This document shows, one piece after another, positions 63,931-64,000 of a DNA stretch of 64,000 nucleotides. The translations under genes and the position numbers were made by a program. Positions within the stretch are counted from its first letter, which is position 1; each line of letters starts with the position of its first letter. Source of the stretch: Doryteuthis pealeii. Lineage: Eukaryota > Mollusca > Cephalopoda > Myopsida > Loliginidae. A model generated the notes under the pieces. It was not told where the DNA came from, did no database searches, and saw only the letters and a list, made by a program, of their open reading frames with translations. The DNA lies in the NCBI GenBank assembly GCA_023376005.1, contig CM042148.1, positions 68,879,092 to 68,943,091 of the forward strand. Reading direction: 5' to 3'.

Positions 63931-64000
63931 CACTACCAATACTGCTGAGGTATGGGGAAGATGGGTCATTCCATTATATCCTCCTCCCTGAGCTAACTTC

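Larger units (their letters stand above)
44167..64000 (+). repeat. Second copy of 14,587-31,048 (probable haplotype duplicate)
   Basis: Every landmark of the first block recurs in the same order and orientation: family C, Helitron, SINE-A, (TA)n tracts, SINE pair, SINE-B, LINE C-terminus, GA tract, Helitron. Good parts differ by scattered substitutions and homopolymer indels. Structural differences are the LTR at 45,748, the insert at 46,905-47,097, the LINE fragment at 47,609 and one fewer Helitron 3' unit. Confidence 0.95.

Overview
This window is eukaryotic, non-genic and AT-rich, and it is saturated with repeats: (TA)n, (CT)n, (GAA)n and (ATCT)n microsatellites, tRNA-derived SINEs, LINE 3' ends, mariner, Helitron and LTR remnants, MITEs and a long satellite array. 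I found no intact host gene, no rRNA, no bona fide tRNA gene and nothing bacterial. The SINE heads, the LINE C-termini and the overall texture fit a coleoid cephalopod, most likely an octopus. That assignment rests on recognition, not on a search.

Layout. 1-14,550 is nested transposon debris. It holds a telomere-repeat-bearing inverted-repeat element (1,667-2,125), a broken transposase-like pseudogene (2,810-4,152, minus), a 398-bp MITE with an 8-bp target duplication (5,218-5,615), a LINE 3' end (8,650-9,057) and a mariner-like element with TA-flanked ends (10,986-13,927) that carries at least four later repeats inside it. 14,555-31,048 is a further SINE/LINE/Helitron mosaic. 31,049-39,480 holds retrotransposon remnants, a solo LTR split by a SINE, and a run of long inverted-repeat hairpins. 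39,490-42,960 is a ~132-bp satellite array that runs into a LINE fragment whose YADD-containing reverse-transcriptase segment is itself tandemly repeated four times (188-bp period). A 100-N gap lies at 44,067-44,166.

Everything after the gap (44,167-64,000) is a second, colinear, same-orientation copy of about 14,587-31,048. The copies differ by a solo LTR, a LINE endonuclease-domain fragment and Helitron unit number, which is what two haplotypes of one locus look like. Inside this second copy, 52,435-58,850 is still colinear with about 21,505-25,860 but is riddled with substitutions and insertions, as in unpolished single-read sequence. I therefore read the second half as probable haplotypic or false duplication joined across the gap, not as new genomic content.

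No genes act together here. The most interesting biological signal is a set of dispersed elements, several of them long hairpins, that carry hammerhead-ribozyme-like cores (CTGANGA, a short stem, then GAAA). Next are two unrelated inverted-repeat elements that share an odd design: internal CCCTAA telomere-like repeats plus reiterated terminal repeats.

Repeat names used below are local labels. SINE-A: tRNA-like head with box A near TGGTCTAATGGTTAGAGTC. SINE-B: head TAGCTCAGTCGGTAGAG. Family C: long tRNA-headed repeat containing CTCTGGGTCAGAGTGGACC. Family D: tRNA-like head TAGCCTAAYGGATAGAG. Family E: CTGAAGAAGG...GAAACGTTG repeat.
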